DNA from: Tepidimicrobium sp.
GTDB lineage: Bacteria > Bacillota > Clostridia > Tissierellales > Tepidimicrobiaceae
DNA: 11,014 nt
Direction of reading: 5' to 3'
Assembly: GCA_012839395.1 (NCBI GenBank)
Contig: DUNJ01000095.1
Span: 1 to 11,014, forward strand
In this document: positions 1 through 6,651 of the stretch, piece by piece
Layout of the letters: each line of letters starts with the position of its first letter
Numbering within the stretch: position 1 is the stretch's first letter
Translations under genes and position numbers: made by a program
The notes under the pieces: generated by a model
The model's database searches: none
What the model saw: only the letters and a program-made list of their open reading frames with translations
Told to the model about the DNA's origin: nothing

Positions 1-216
1 GGCATACAGAATTTATCGATGTTATAGCTGGAGGATTCGATGGCAGCTTAAAGGAAGACGGCTCTATAACTGTAGAACTTCAAGCTATAACTGGCTTATT
101 ATAGCCTATTTCATTAGTTGCTCCAGTTATAGCTTGAAGTTCTACAGTTATAGAGCCGTCTTCCTTTAAGCTGCCATCGAATCCTCCAGCTATAACATCG
201 ATAAATTCTGTATGCC
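1..216. repeat. 94-bp perfect inverted repeat (fold-back) at window edge
   Basis: Bases 1-94 are the exact reverse complement of bases 123-216, separated by a 28-base unduplicated spacer (95-122). I checked both arms base by base and found no mismatch. The right arm is ordinary grdE coding sequence, so the left arm is a backward copy of the same gene fragment. A perfect copy that begins a few codons before the expected end of a gene, right at the edge of the sequence, is typical of a fold-back chimera or misassembled contig end. A genuine inverted duplication cannot be excluded from sequence alone. The copy may extend beyond the left edge. Confidence 0.97.
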
Positions 217-1360
217 CTATTACTTTATCCATTGCTGGCAATTCTATTACTTCGTTGGCATTTCCTCCAGTTACAACTGCATCTGCTAGTGGATCGGCGT
301 CAGCTAATGGCTGGCTAGCCCCATCTCTACCTGCATACTCATCAGTTATTATAACTGTCTTAATGCCTTTTTGTTCTATCTTCCTACAGTTCATTATCAA
401 GTCGGTGTCTGGATTTCCAAACCCTTCTTGTGATATTATGACAGCATCGAGGCCTAAATATTCAACCAATTTAGCTGTCCAATTGGATGATCTTTCCTTG
501 TCCGCTAGGTACACATTTTCATTAGTTATTATTACCCCAACGAAATTGAGTTCCTTTCCATGAACTGCAAACAAATCTTCAATGACTGGGTTGTTCATCT
601 GATGATAAGTTGTATTCTTATCACATGCAGATACGCAGTTACCGCTTACAATTGCACCATCCATAGATTCAGTTGGATACATTATGGTTGGTACTATTTC
701 TTTGGCATCCACCCCATATACATAGGTGTCATGCAATAACCCTTGTGTTTGAAGCATTTGGACATACCCTACCTTTGGAAGATCTGGATACTTATTAACT
801 CCCTCTAGTAGAGTATCAAGTTCGTATACTTCTACTTTATCTGGTGTCAATTCCCTTGCTGCTTCTGCTACATATGCAGCAGCCTTAAAACCTGCAACCC
901 TTACCGCTTTTTCATGATCATGTTGCTTCAATCCTTCAACCGGTTCACATATTAACACTAGATTTACAGTTTTTGAAAATGGGCTATAATCCGCTCCAGG
1001 TCCTGTCATATCTATAATACCTTCTTGAAAACCTACAATCTTACCGGTTGTTACCACTGCACAACCTTTTAGTACATTGGTTTTTCCTGAACCTACAACA
1101 TCAACCTTTGAAAGTATGCCTGGGAATACCCCACCTGGCCCTTCAACCTTCACCCTTGGTTCAACTACATCCTTGACTGGGGTGATTCTAACACTCTCAC
1201 CAGGTCTTGCAATATCTACGTCTACCTCTCCAAGATGCTCATCTTCCTTGATCAAATCGATCAATTCTTCCTTATTTACATAGAGCACCCCGTTATCAAT
1301 TTTGGTGTCTTCACCAAATTGAACGTCTTTTATAAGCACATGGCCTAATTCTAGACGCAT
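80..1360 (-). CDS. grdE: Glycine reductase complex protein B, alpha/beta subunit proprotein GrdE (3' end replaced by fold-back)
   Basis: GrdE is part of substrate-specific protein B of glycine reductase. With GrdB it activates glycine for transfer to selenoprotein A; the complex yields acetyl phosphate and ammonia. The reading frame starts MRLELGHVLI and follows the family throughout. The autocatalytic processing site is visible as SGNCVSAC, with Asn241-Cys242. In this family the chain is cut before this Cys to give two subunits, one carrying a carbonyl group at its new N-terminus. I chose ATG at 1360 over an in-frame GTG at 1367-1369, because that GTG lies inside the Shine-Dalgarno sequence; this start also places the cleaved Cys at 242, the numbering used for the family. 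Residues up to Lys422 are native. The last four codons and the TGA come from the inverted copy, so a few C-terminal residues and the real stop are missing. It is third in the operon, 73 bases after trxA. Confidence 0.96.
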   Translation of the reverse strand: MRLELGHVLIKDVQFGEDTKIDNGVLYVNKEELIDLIKEDEHLGEVDVDIARPGESVRITPVKDVVEPRVKVEGPGGVFPGILSKVDVVGSGKTNVLKGCAVVTTGKIVGFQEGIIDMTGPGADYSPFSKTVNLVLICEPVEGLKQHDHEKAVRVAGFKAAAYVAEAARELTPDKVEVYELDTLLEGVNKYPDLPKVGYVQMLQTQGLLHDTYVYGVDAKEIVPTIMYPTESMDGAIVSGNCVSACDKNTTYHQMNNPVIEDLFAVHGKELNFVGVIITNENVYLADKERSSNWTAKLVEYLGLDAVIISQEGFGNPDTDLIMNCRKIEQKGIKTVIITDEYAGRDGASQPLADADPLADAVVTGGNANEVIELPAMDKVIGHTEFIDVIAGGFDGSLKEDGSITVELQAITGATNEIGYNKPVIA

Positions 1361-1366
1361 ACAGTT

Positions 1367-1375
1367 CACCTCCCC
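1367..1375 (-). promoter_or_regulatory. Ribosome binding site of grdE
   Basis: The minus strand reads GGGGAGGTG, eight bases before the ATG at 1360 when counted from the end of GGAGG. The GTG at its end is an in-frame possible start, but it is part of the site, so it cannot be the real start. Confidence 0.85.
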
Positions 1376-1433
1376 TTAATTTTGAGAATGAATGTCTATA
1401 TTAATCCAGGGCAAAACCCTAAACTAAAAACCT

Positions 1434-1751
1434 CTATGCATATTTCTTAATCATTTCCTCTACAGCTGTAGCAGTAGCTTCGGATTCTGCTAACCTCTCT
1501 ACTTCTTCTCCATCTTTATACATTATTATAGCTGGTAATCCCATTACCTTCTGTGCTATAGCTAATCTCCTAGCTTTAGTTATATCTAAGGATGTAAATT
1601 TAATCTTATCTCCATAGGTCTTTTCCATTTCCTCTATATGAGGCATCAACGCCTTACATGGTTCACATGTTGGTCCCCAATAGTCAACCAAAACATATCC
1701 TTCAGCTTTGGTAACTTCTTCTTCAAAATTGTCCCTAGTCAGCTCTATCAT
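1434..1751 (-). CDS. trxA: Thioredoxin of the glycine reductase system (CEPC active site)
   Basis: This 105-residue protein has normal thioredoxin length and fold landmarks. The active site reads WGPTCEPC with redox cysteines 29 and 32, instead of the usual WCGPC. The buried cis-proline is Pro73 in GLPAI. A CEPC-type site with Pro-Thr in front is characteristic of thioredoxins encoded in clostridial glycine reductase clusters, where thioredoxin re-reduces selenoprotein A or its partner after each turnover. It acts in the cytoplasm as the link between TrxB and the reductase. The start ATG at 1751 has a good upstream AGGAGGT. The gene lies 30 bases after trxB and 73 bases before grdE, all in one direction, which supports one transcript. 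Thioredoxin identity is certain; dedication to glycine reductase is inferred from the motif and the neighbours. Confidence 0.96.
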   Translation of the reverse strand: MIELTRDNFEEEVTKAEGYVLVDYWGPTCEPCKALMPHIEEMEKTYGDKIKFTSLDITKARRLAIAQKVMGLPAIIMYKDGEEVERLAESEATATAVEEMIKKYA

Positions 1752-1781
1752 ATTTATACCTCCTATTTTTAATTTTAATCT

Positions 1782-2738
1782 TTATTTATCCCCTGCATAT
1801 GTGGTACCCTCTAATTCATCTATATATTTACCTGCTTGAACAGCAGCAATGGCACCATCTGCAGTTGCAGTTACAACCTGTCTTAGAGATTTAACCCTTA
1901 CATCCCCAGCTGCAAATACCCCAGGTACATTGGTCTTCATATCTTCATCGGTTAATATGTACCCACCTTCCATATTTACAATTCCCTCGAATATTTCCGT
2001 TGCTGGGACAAAGCCTATGAATGGGAATATTCCAAATGTTCCATCATCTTCATCGGCAACTATTTCAGTTTTTTCTCCTGTCTTAACGTTTTCAACTATC
2101 ATAGATTCTACTATGCCATCGCCTTTTATTTCCGTTACAACCGAATCCCACATAAACGCCATTTTCTCATTAGCAAAGGCCTTTTCCTGAATCGATTTTG
2201 CCGCCCTCAACTCGTCCCTTCTATGAATTATTGTAACCTTTCTAGCAAATTTAGATAGATACATACCTTCCTCTACTGCCGTATCCCCACCACCAACTAC
2301 ATATACTTCCATATCCTCAAAGAAAGCTGCATCACATGTAGCACAGTAGGAAACTCCTCTGCCCACAAGATCTGCTTCCCCTGGACAACCTATAGGTCTT
2401 GGTATAGCCCCAGTAGCAATAACTACGGTTTTTGCCTTATACTCCTCTTTTTCACCCTTTACTACTTTAGTCTCACCTTCAAGTTGAACCTCTTTAACAG
2501 TGTCAATTTTTCTTTCAGCGCCAAATTCATCTACCTGCTCAACCATTCTCTCGATAAGGGATGGTCCGGTAGCGTTTTCTATCGAACCTGGATAATTAGC
2601 TACTTCATCAGTTGTTGCTATTTGCCCCCCAGCCTTTTCCTTTTCAAGGATAAGGGTCTTTAACCTTGCTCTAGATGCATATAATCCTGCTGCTAACCCT
2701 GCAGGCCCTGCCCCCAAGATGACTACATCATAGATCAT
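1782..2738 (-). CDS. trxB: Thioredoxin reductase (NADPH, FAD)
   Basis: This 318-residue low-molecular-weight thioredoxin reductase passes electrons from NADPH through FAD to thioredoxin. The FAD-binding GAGPAG is at residues 9-14. The redox pair is CATC (Cys132 and Cys135). The NADPH domain has GGGDTAVEE near 149-157 and HRRDELRA at 172-179, whose arginines normally select NADPH over NADH. The C-terminal FAD motif VFAAGDV is at 274-280. The segment ADEDDGTFGIFPFIG (about 228-242) is slightly longer than in many housekeeping TrxB proteins. The start ATG at 2738 follows AAAGGAGG with seven-base spacing. It is first in trxB-trxA-grdE, the order known from glycine reductase operons, and lies about 300 bases downstream of the glycine riboswitch terminator. 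Confidence 0.96.
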   Translation of the reverse strand: MIYDVVILGAGPAGLAAGLYASRARLKTLILEKEKAGGQIATTDEVANYPGSIENATGPSLIERMVEQVDEFGAERKIDTVKEVQLEGETKVVKGEKEEYKAKTVVIATGAIPRPIGCPGEADLVGRGVSYCATCDAAFFEDMEVYVVGGGDTAVEEGMYLSKFARKVTIIHRRDELRAAKSIQEKAFANEKMAFMWDSVVTEIKGDGIVESMIVENVKTGEKTEIVADEDDGTFGIFPFIGFVPATEIFEGIVNMEGGYILTDEDMKTNVPGVFAAGDVRVKSLRQVVTATADGAIAAVQAGKYIDELEGTTYAGDK

Positions 2739-3039
2739 TTTTTTTCCTCCTTTAAATCAATTTATTGTATTGACAATTAATATAACTATGGTGTTATGAA
2801 ATTTTGAAACAATAGATATTTGAACATGAAGAGCTCTAAATACTATTCAACCGATATGGTTTTCTACTTCTTATTCTTTTATGTATTTTTCTTCATTTGT
2901 TTTTGAATTGTTTTGGACTAATATGCTTTAGCGATATACCCCTATTATAATCATAAACAACTTCTGGTAATAAAACAAGCCTTTCTTGTAAAAAAGTAGA
3001 AAATTTATCAAACATATCTAATTTTTATTGCTTTCATAC
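2739..3039 (-). other. 300-base gap between riboswitch terminator and trxB
   Basis: This stretch carries the transcript from the riboswitch to trxB. I see a good trxB ribosome binding site (AAAGGAGG, 2746-2753) at its left end, one weak 40-codon ORF, and otherwise AT-rich sequence with no convincing second promoter or terminator. In some glycine reductase operons a small gene, grdX, sits before trxB. No grdX-like reading frame is recognisable here. Confidence 0.6.
2893..3015 (-). CDS. Doubtful 40-residue ORF downstream of the glycine riboswitch
   Basis: An ATG at 3015 opens a 40-codon frame ending in TGA. It begins MFDKFSTFLQERLVLLPEVV and ends HISPKQFKNK. It lies just after the riboswitch terminator, on the transcript that would be made when glycine is present. 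The composition looks protein-like, mixing hydrophobic and charged residues. However, there is no Shine-Dalgarno sequence before the ATG, and a stop codon lies in frame a few codons upstream. The end, with Tyr-x-Tyr-Asn and Ile-Ser-Pro-x-x-Phe, faintly recalls the C-terminus of some IS3-type transposases, but this is too short to rely on. It could be a leader peptide, the remnant of a decayed gene, or chance. I do not recognise a family. Confidence 0.25.
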   Translation of the reverse strand: MFDKFSTFLQERLVLLPEVVYDYNRGISLKHISPKQFKNK

Positions 3040-3087
3040 AAAAAACAGAGTGGAAGGCTCTGCCACGATGCCTTCTACTCTGTTTTT
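3040..3087 (-). terminator. Intrinsic terminator of the glycine riboswitch
   Basis: On the minus strand, AACAGAGTAGAAGGC (3070-3084) pairs with GCCTTCCACTCTGTT (3044-3058) at 14 of 15 positions, with one A-C mismatch and an 11-base loop. A run of six T follows (3040-3045). The pairing can extend through the flanking A and T runs. The 5' arm contains CAGAGT, which is also the 3' strand of helix P1 of the second glycine aptamer. Terminator and ligand-bound aptamer therefore exclude each other. Confidence 0.92.
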
Positions 3088-3258
3088 CACCTGAGAGTTT
3101 CCCTATCTTAAACGATAGATTGCCCCTTCGGCGCTTACGCTTTTCCAGAGTTCCGTCAAAATACGGTCCTTTTGCCTGAGATTATCACCATGGAACGGCA
3201 ATTTCCCATGACTTAATCCTTCGGCGCCAAAACGGACTCTCCCGTATCTGTCATCCGG
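3077..3258 (-). ncRNA. Tandem glycine riboswitch (two aptamers)
   Basis: The minus strand holds two consecutive glycine aptamers. Aptamer 1 (about 3161-3247) is closed by ATACGG/CCGTAT. It contains the conserved GGCGCCGAAGGA and CTCAGGCAAAAGGAC segments. Aptamer 2 (about 3077-3151) is closed by ACTCTG/CAGAGT. It contains GCGCCGAAGGGGCAA, a hairpin ATCTATC/GATAG, and CTCTCAGG. The leader CCGGATGA (3251-3258) and the linker TGACGG (3153-3158) can form the leader-linker kink-turn known for this class. The element lies between a strong promoter and an intrinsic terminator, in front of trxB-trxA-grdE. Glycine binding should stabilise P1 of aptamer 2, block the terminator and turn the operon on. 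Identity is secure from the conserved cores; the direction of control is inferred from the overlap. Confidence 0.96.
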
Positions 3259-3309
3259 AAAATATATGTCGTTAGTATTCTTTTGATACTTTTTTCACAT
3301 TCTACAGCC

Positions 3310-3338
3310 ATTATAATATATTTTAAAAAAATAATCAA
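3310..3338 (-). promoter_or_regulatory. Sigma-A-type promoter of the riboswitch / trxB-trxA-grdE transcript
   Basis: The -35 box TTGATT (3333-3338) and the -10 box TATAAT (3310-3315) are separated by exactly 17 bases. Transcription would start near 3303, about 45 bases before the first aptamer. The -35 box begins only a few bases after the stop codon of the upstream transporter gene. Confidence 0.85.
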
Positions 3339-3344
3339 CCCTAT

Positions 3345-4979
3345 TTAGCTTTTTTTATTTTTTACATCTTTGCCTTTTAATTGATCCAATATATAAAGGG
3401 ATATATTGGATGAGTGGTCCGATACTCTCTCTAAATTGCTCAGTAAATCCAAAAATACTGCCCCTGCACTAGGCGTGCACAGCATCTTGTTCAACCTGTT
3501 TATATGATTCGCTCTATATTTCTGTTCTAAGAAGTCCACTTCCTCCTCAAGCAGTAGGACCTCCCTGGCCTTATCAAAATCTACATTAATAAGGGCATCT
3601 AATGTCTTGTTAAGCACCTCCTGCCCTTTTCCAAATATATTATCAAACTCCTCCATAGCATCATCGGTAAATTCCAATCTTTCATCCACAAAGATCTGAG
3701 CCAGCTCACCAATATTATCAGCATGGTCCCCTATCCTTTCAAGATCATTTACTATGTTCATCAATATATTTATCTTGTTATGTTCCTCATCTGTTAAGGA
3801 AGCGTTTGAAAGATCTACCAGGTACTCCATAATTTCTCGCTCCAACCTATTGATAATCTGTTCTTGCGAAAAAACCTTGTCTATTAGCCCTTCATCCCTA
3901 TTTCGAAATGCCTTAGAGGCGTTGATTAAATTTCTCTCCACCAATTTACCCATTCTAAATACTTCCTTATTGGCCTGACCCAATGCTATAGCTGGTGTTT
4001 CTATAATCCTTGGATCTAAGTATTTTAGGCCACCTTCCAACAATTCATCCTCTTCACCAGGAATTATCCACTTCACTATCTCTACCAACAACCCGGCAAA
4101 GGGAAGCTGAATTAGTACATTTACAAGATTGAATATGGTGTGAGCATTAGCAATCTGCCTTTGTACATCGTTAGGGGAAAGCCTTAATACAATAGCCTGA
4201 ATAGGTTCTCTAAGTATGGTCATAAATATAATAGTACCTATTAGATTAAATAAAAAGTGAATTGTAGCAGCCCTTTTTGCTGTCCTATTAGTACCCACAC
4301 TGGATATTAAGGCTGTGGTGGTGGTTCCAATATTATCGCCAAATAGTATAGGAAATGCTATGTTCAAACTTATTAATCCTTGAGAAGCTAGAGCTTGCAA
4401 TAGACCTATGGAAGCACTACTGCTCTGAACTATTGTGGTCAATCCAAGCCCTGTCAAAATCCCTAAGAATGGATCATCCAAACTTATAATTATTTTCGAA
4501 AATATGGGGTTATCTGCCAATGGTTTTAAACCGCTACTCATCATATCCATGCCTATGAATAATATACCAAAGCCAATCATGATCTCAGCTAAGTTTTTGG
4601 CCCTTTTCCTAGACGTAGCGATCCATATCCCTACCCCGGCAGCAACAGCCAAAGGTGCTAAATCGGTCAAATTAAATGCAATCAATTGAGCGGTTACAGT
4701 AGTACCTATATTAGCTCCCATAATCACCCCTACAGCTTGAGATAAGGTCATAAGTCCTGTGTTAACAAACCCGATAACCATAACGGTGGTAGCACTGCTA
4801 CTTTGTATCACCATTGTAACCAGGGTTCCAACAATTACACCCATCAATCTATTATTAGTCAATATCCCTATTAATTTCCTCAATTTCTCTCCAGCAGCTT
4901 TTTGTAATCCCATCCCCATTAGATTCATGCCATATAGAAAGAGTCCTAGGCCACCTAGTACAGACAATGCTATGTCCAT
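3345..4979 (-). CDS. Na+/phosphate cotransporter-family membrane protein with PhoU-like C-terminal domain
   Basis: This protein of about 544 residues belongs to the Na/Pi cotransporter II-like family. The N-terminal 300 or so residues are hydrophobic, with two inverted-repeat halves that carry the paired family signatures QSSSATT (59-65) with GANIGTT (88-94), and QSSSAS (185-190) with GDNIGTT (214-220). The C-terminal 200 or so residues are soluble, helical and PhoU-like, with ERIGDHADNI (414-423) and a second copy ERVSDHSSNI. In the family the membrane part moves phosphate with sodium, and the PhoU-like part is probably regulatory; export or homeostatic roles have been proposed for bacterial members. 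I start at ATG 4979 because an earlier in-frame ATG at 4985 directly abuts the GGAGG. The gene appears monocistronic with its own promoter. No terminator follows its stop, and the riboswitch promoter begins at once. Substrate and direction of transport are not shown by the sequence. Confidence 0.92.
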   Translation of the reverse strand: MDIALSVLGGLGLFLYGMNLMGMGLQKAAGEKLRKLIGILTNNRLMGVIVGTLVTMVIQSSSATTVMVIGFVNTGLMTLSQAVGVIMGANIGTTVTAQLIAFNLTDLAPLAVAAGVGIWIATSRKRAKNLAEIMIGFGILFIGMDMMSSGLKPLADNPIFSKIIISLDDPFLGILTGLGLTTIVQSSSASIGLLQALASQGLISLNIAFPILFGDNIGTTTTALISSVGTNRTAKRAATIHFLFNLIGTIIFMTILREPIQAIVLRLSPNDVQRQIANAHTIFNLVNVLIQLPFAGLLVEIVKWIIPGEEDELLEGGLKYLDPRIIETPAIALGQANKEVFRMGKLVERNLINASKAFRNRDEGLIDKVFSQEQIINRLEREIMEYLVDLSNASLTDEEHNKINILMNIVNDLERIGDHADNIGELAQIFVDERLEFTDDAMEEFDNIFGKGQEVLNKTLDALINVDFDKAREVLLLEEEVDFLEQKYRANHINRLNKMLCTPSAGAVFLDLLSNLERVSDHSSNISLYILDQLKGKDVKNKKS

Positions 4980-4985
4980 TTCCAT

Positions 4986-4991
4986 CCTCCT
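4986..4991 (-). promoter_or_regulatory. Ribosome binding site that sets the transporter start
   Basis: AGGAGG directly abuts the ATG at 4985 but is six bases from the in-frame ATG at 4979. The second ATG therefore has proper spacing and is the likelier start. Confidence 0.8.
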
Positions 4992-5025
4992 AATCTATGT
5001 AACAACCATATAACAAACCAAATTT

Positions 5026-5054
5026 ATTATAGTAATAGTAATTAACCTAGTTAA
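5026..5054 (-). promoter_or_regulatory. Promoter of the Na/Pi transporter gene
   Basis: The minus strand has TTAACT (5049-5054; four of six match TTGACA), a 17-base spacer and a consensus TATAAT (5026-5031), about 45 bases before the start codon. It lies after the terminator of the vanW-like gene, so the transporter gene has its own transcription unit. Confidence 0.65.
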
Positions 5055-5079
5055 ATATATCATAAAAAAGTAGATAGAG

Positions 5080-5115
5080 CAATAAAAAAGAGTTTTAAAA
5101 AACTCTTTTTTATTG
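5080..5115 (-). terminator. Intrinsic terminator after the ylxP-nth-vanW operon
   Basis: Two perfect 16-base arms (5080-5095 and 5100-5115) enclose a four-base loop just after the stop codon of the VanW-family gene. The core is GAG/CTC flanked by A and T runs, so the minus-strand transcript ends in a T-rich arm. The structure is symmetric and could also work on the plus strand, but no plus-strand gene ends here. Confidence 0.85.
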
Positions 5116-5117
5116 CG

Positions 5118-6650
5118 TTAATCTTCATCACCCTCAAACTCCCCATCTGAGCCATTTTGCTCATTTCCATCGTTGCCATTAGAACCCTCTGTTCCATCTT
5201 CGCCATTCTTTTTCCCGTTTCCACTGTCTTTTTTATTTCCACTTTTATCATTTTCATTATTGCCCTTATTCTTGTCAGTCCTTTGCTTAGATGGAGACGA
5301 TACTGGCTTTGTTCCTACCCTATATATGAATTCCCTCGGTTTGTAATAATCCCTTGTTATAAGATCCCTACTTACAACCTTGCCATTTTTTATTACAGAT
5401 TTATAGGTATTTACTCTATATCCCGTTCTTCCCTGTTGAATTACTTCTTTTCTCCCCACAGGCAAGCTACTATCTGAAATATTTTTCACCTTAGCAACAA
5501 TGGTTTCTACAACCTCTGAATCTATCCTTATAGTATAGTCCTTTGCATTTTTATCCCCATATATGCGGAAATAAACTCGATTTCCAGATATTCCAGAATC
5601 GATATATATTGGATAGTCGAAATCATTCCTAAATTTCAAGTCTAAATATCCATAAGCTACTGCAGCATCCTGCCCAAAGTTTACATAAGTGGATGGAATA
5701 GAATGGGGAGATCTCTCCAATATGGTCAAATCAGCCAATAGTAATGCATTATATAGGGTCGTAGACGTTTGACATACTCCACCTCCTACATCCGGAGTAA
5801 ATTCCCCATCAATAATTACATTGGCTTCTTTATATCCAAACCTTCTTTGCCTAGGACCAGTGGTTTCATTAAAGGACACCGTCTCCCCTGGCATTATTAT
5901 CCCCCTATCGCTAATAGCCTTAGCTGATAGCCTTATGTTCTGTATTCTATCCGCGCTGCTGTTTCCAAAAGAAGTAGAAAACTCTCCTATAATTCCATTA
6001 ATTCTACTTAATAATTCTTTTGTCTTTTTAGGGGTTTTTTTATCCACAGGTATTTCAATTGGCTTTAAATCATATATGTTATTACTTATCATATTAGCCA
6101 GTTCTTTTCTATTGACATCTTTACCTATGGTCTCCTCGGTAACCTGAATATTGCCCCCATTGAAATTAAATTGGGCTTCTTTCATCTCAGTATCTATATC
6201 CTCGGCAATATTTTTTACTATCTCTTCGATAGCCTCGTCATCATATCCTGAATCCAAGGCCAAATCCACTCCCTTCCTCTTTGCAGCTACTATATCCTTA
6301 ATCCTTTTAAATATATTTCCTTCCCTACCTATAGAGTATAGCCGATCAATTGTACCTTCATAGTCATAAAAAAAGCCTACTTCCCTTAGACCTATATCAT
6401 ATTTCTTATCTTCATAGGTTAATTTCATACTGCTTTCATCTATTTTCGGCTCTTTCTTATTTTTGATAAATTTTAGGGCCTCTTCCTTGGTCATAAAGGA
6501 TATATCGTAGCCTTCAATATGGATTCCTTCATAAAAAAGATCCGTATTCAACACCTTGGAGTATCCAAATATCCCTAATCCCATTAAGATGACAAAGAGG
6601 GCTATTCCCGAAAACAGAAGTACTCTTTTGCTTTTTTTTCCCTGTTCCAT
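5118..6650 (-). CDS. VanW-family protein with N-terminal membrane anchor and G5-like domain
   Basis: This 510-residue protein probably acts at the outer face of the membrane or cell wall. A short basic N-terminus leads into one membrane segment (about 9-31). Residues 45-230 resemble the putative peptidoglycan-binding repeats that precede VanW domains. The VanW core spans about 235-365, with FNETTGPRQRRFGY (260-273), the signature GGGVCQTSTTLYNA (289-302) and RSPHS (313-317). A G5-like segment follows (about 380-448). Residues 453-510 are a low-complexity tail rich in Gly, Asn, Lys, Asp and Glu, ending in GDED. VanW domains are common in clostridial wall proteins, but their reaction is not settled, and this does not imply vancomycin resistance. 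The start ATG at 6650 has GGAGGT five bases before it; an in-frame TTG upstream is rejected. The start lies one base after the nth stop (TAA-T-ATG), so translation is probably coupled. Confidence 0.93.
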   Translation of the reverse strand: MEQGKKSKRVLLFSGIALFVILMGLGIFGYSKVLNTDLFYEGIHIEGYDISFMTKEEALKFIKNKKEPKIDESSMKLTYEDKKYDIGLREVGFFYDYEGTIDRLYSIGREGNIFKRIKDIVAAKRKGVDLALDSGYDDEAIEEIVKNIAEDIDTEMKEAQFNFNGGNIQVTEETIGKDVNRKELANMISNNIYDLKPIEIPVDKKTPKKTKELLSRINGIIGEFSTSFGNSSADRIQNIRLSAKAISDRGIIMPGETVSFNETTGPRQRRFGYKEANVIIDGEFTPDVGGGVCQTSTTLYNALLLADLTILERSPHSIPSTYVNFGQDAAVAYGYLDLKFRNDFDYPIYIDSGISGNRVYFRIYGDKNAKDYTIRIDSEVVETIVAKVKNISDSSLPVGRKEVIQQGRTGYRVNTYKSVIKNGKVVSRDLITRDYYKPREFIYRVGTKPVSSPSKQRTDKNKGNNENDKSGNKKDSGNGKKNGEDGTEGSNGNDGNEQNGSDGEFEGDED

Positions 6651-6651
6651 A

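Noticed and set aside
255..1283. Plus-strand open frames of 68 to 102 codons opposite grdE
   Set aside because: They lie antisense to a clear family member, have no ribosome binding sites, and their composition is what reverse-complemented coding sequence gives.
1361..1369. Longer grdE start at GTG 1369 (and similar upstream starts for the VanW, YlxP, Nfo and transporter genes)
   Set aside because: The upstream codons fall within or directly against the Shine-Dalgarno sequences (or, for nfo, lack a well-placed one), while the chosen ATGs have five- to eight-base spacing and fit family N-termini.
2763..2776. Short palindrome ATTGT-4-ACAAT upstream of trxB as a possible operator
   Set aside because: It has only five bases per arm in very AT-rich sequence, does not match a regulator site I know, and is not placed against a visible promoter.
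2826..2906. Plus-strand 26-codon frame with a hydrophobic, Phe/Tyr-rich product in the gap before trxB
   Set aside because: There is no ribosome binding site or promoter, and the Phe-rich product is expected from T-rich sequence.
5060..5257. Minus-strand 65-codon frame over the end of the VanW gene and its terminator
   Set aside because: It is an out-of-frame reading of the low-complexity tail and runs through the terminator hairpin.
5118..6650. VanW similarity as evidence of vancomycin resistance
   Set aside because: No vanA/B-type ligase, VanH, VanX or sensor genes are present, and VanW domains are common in clostridial wall proteins unrelated to resistance.
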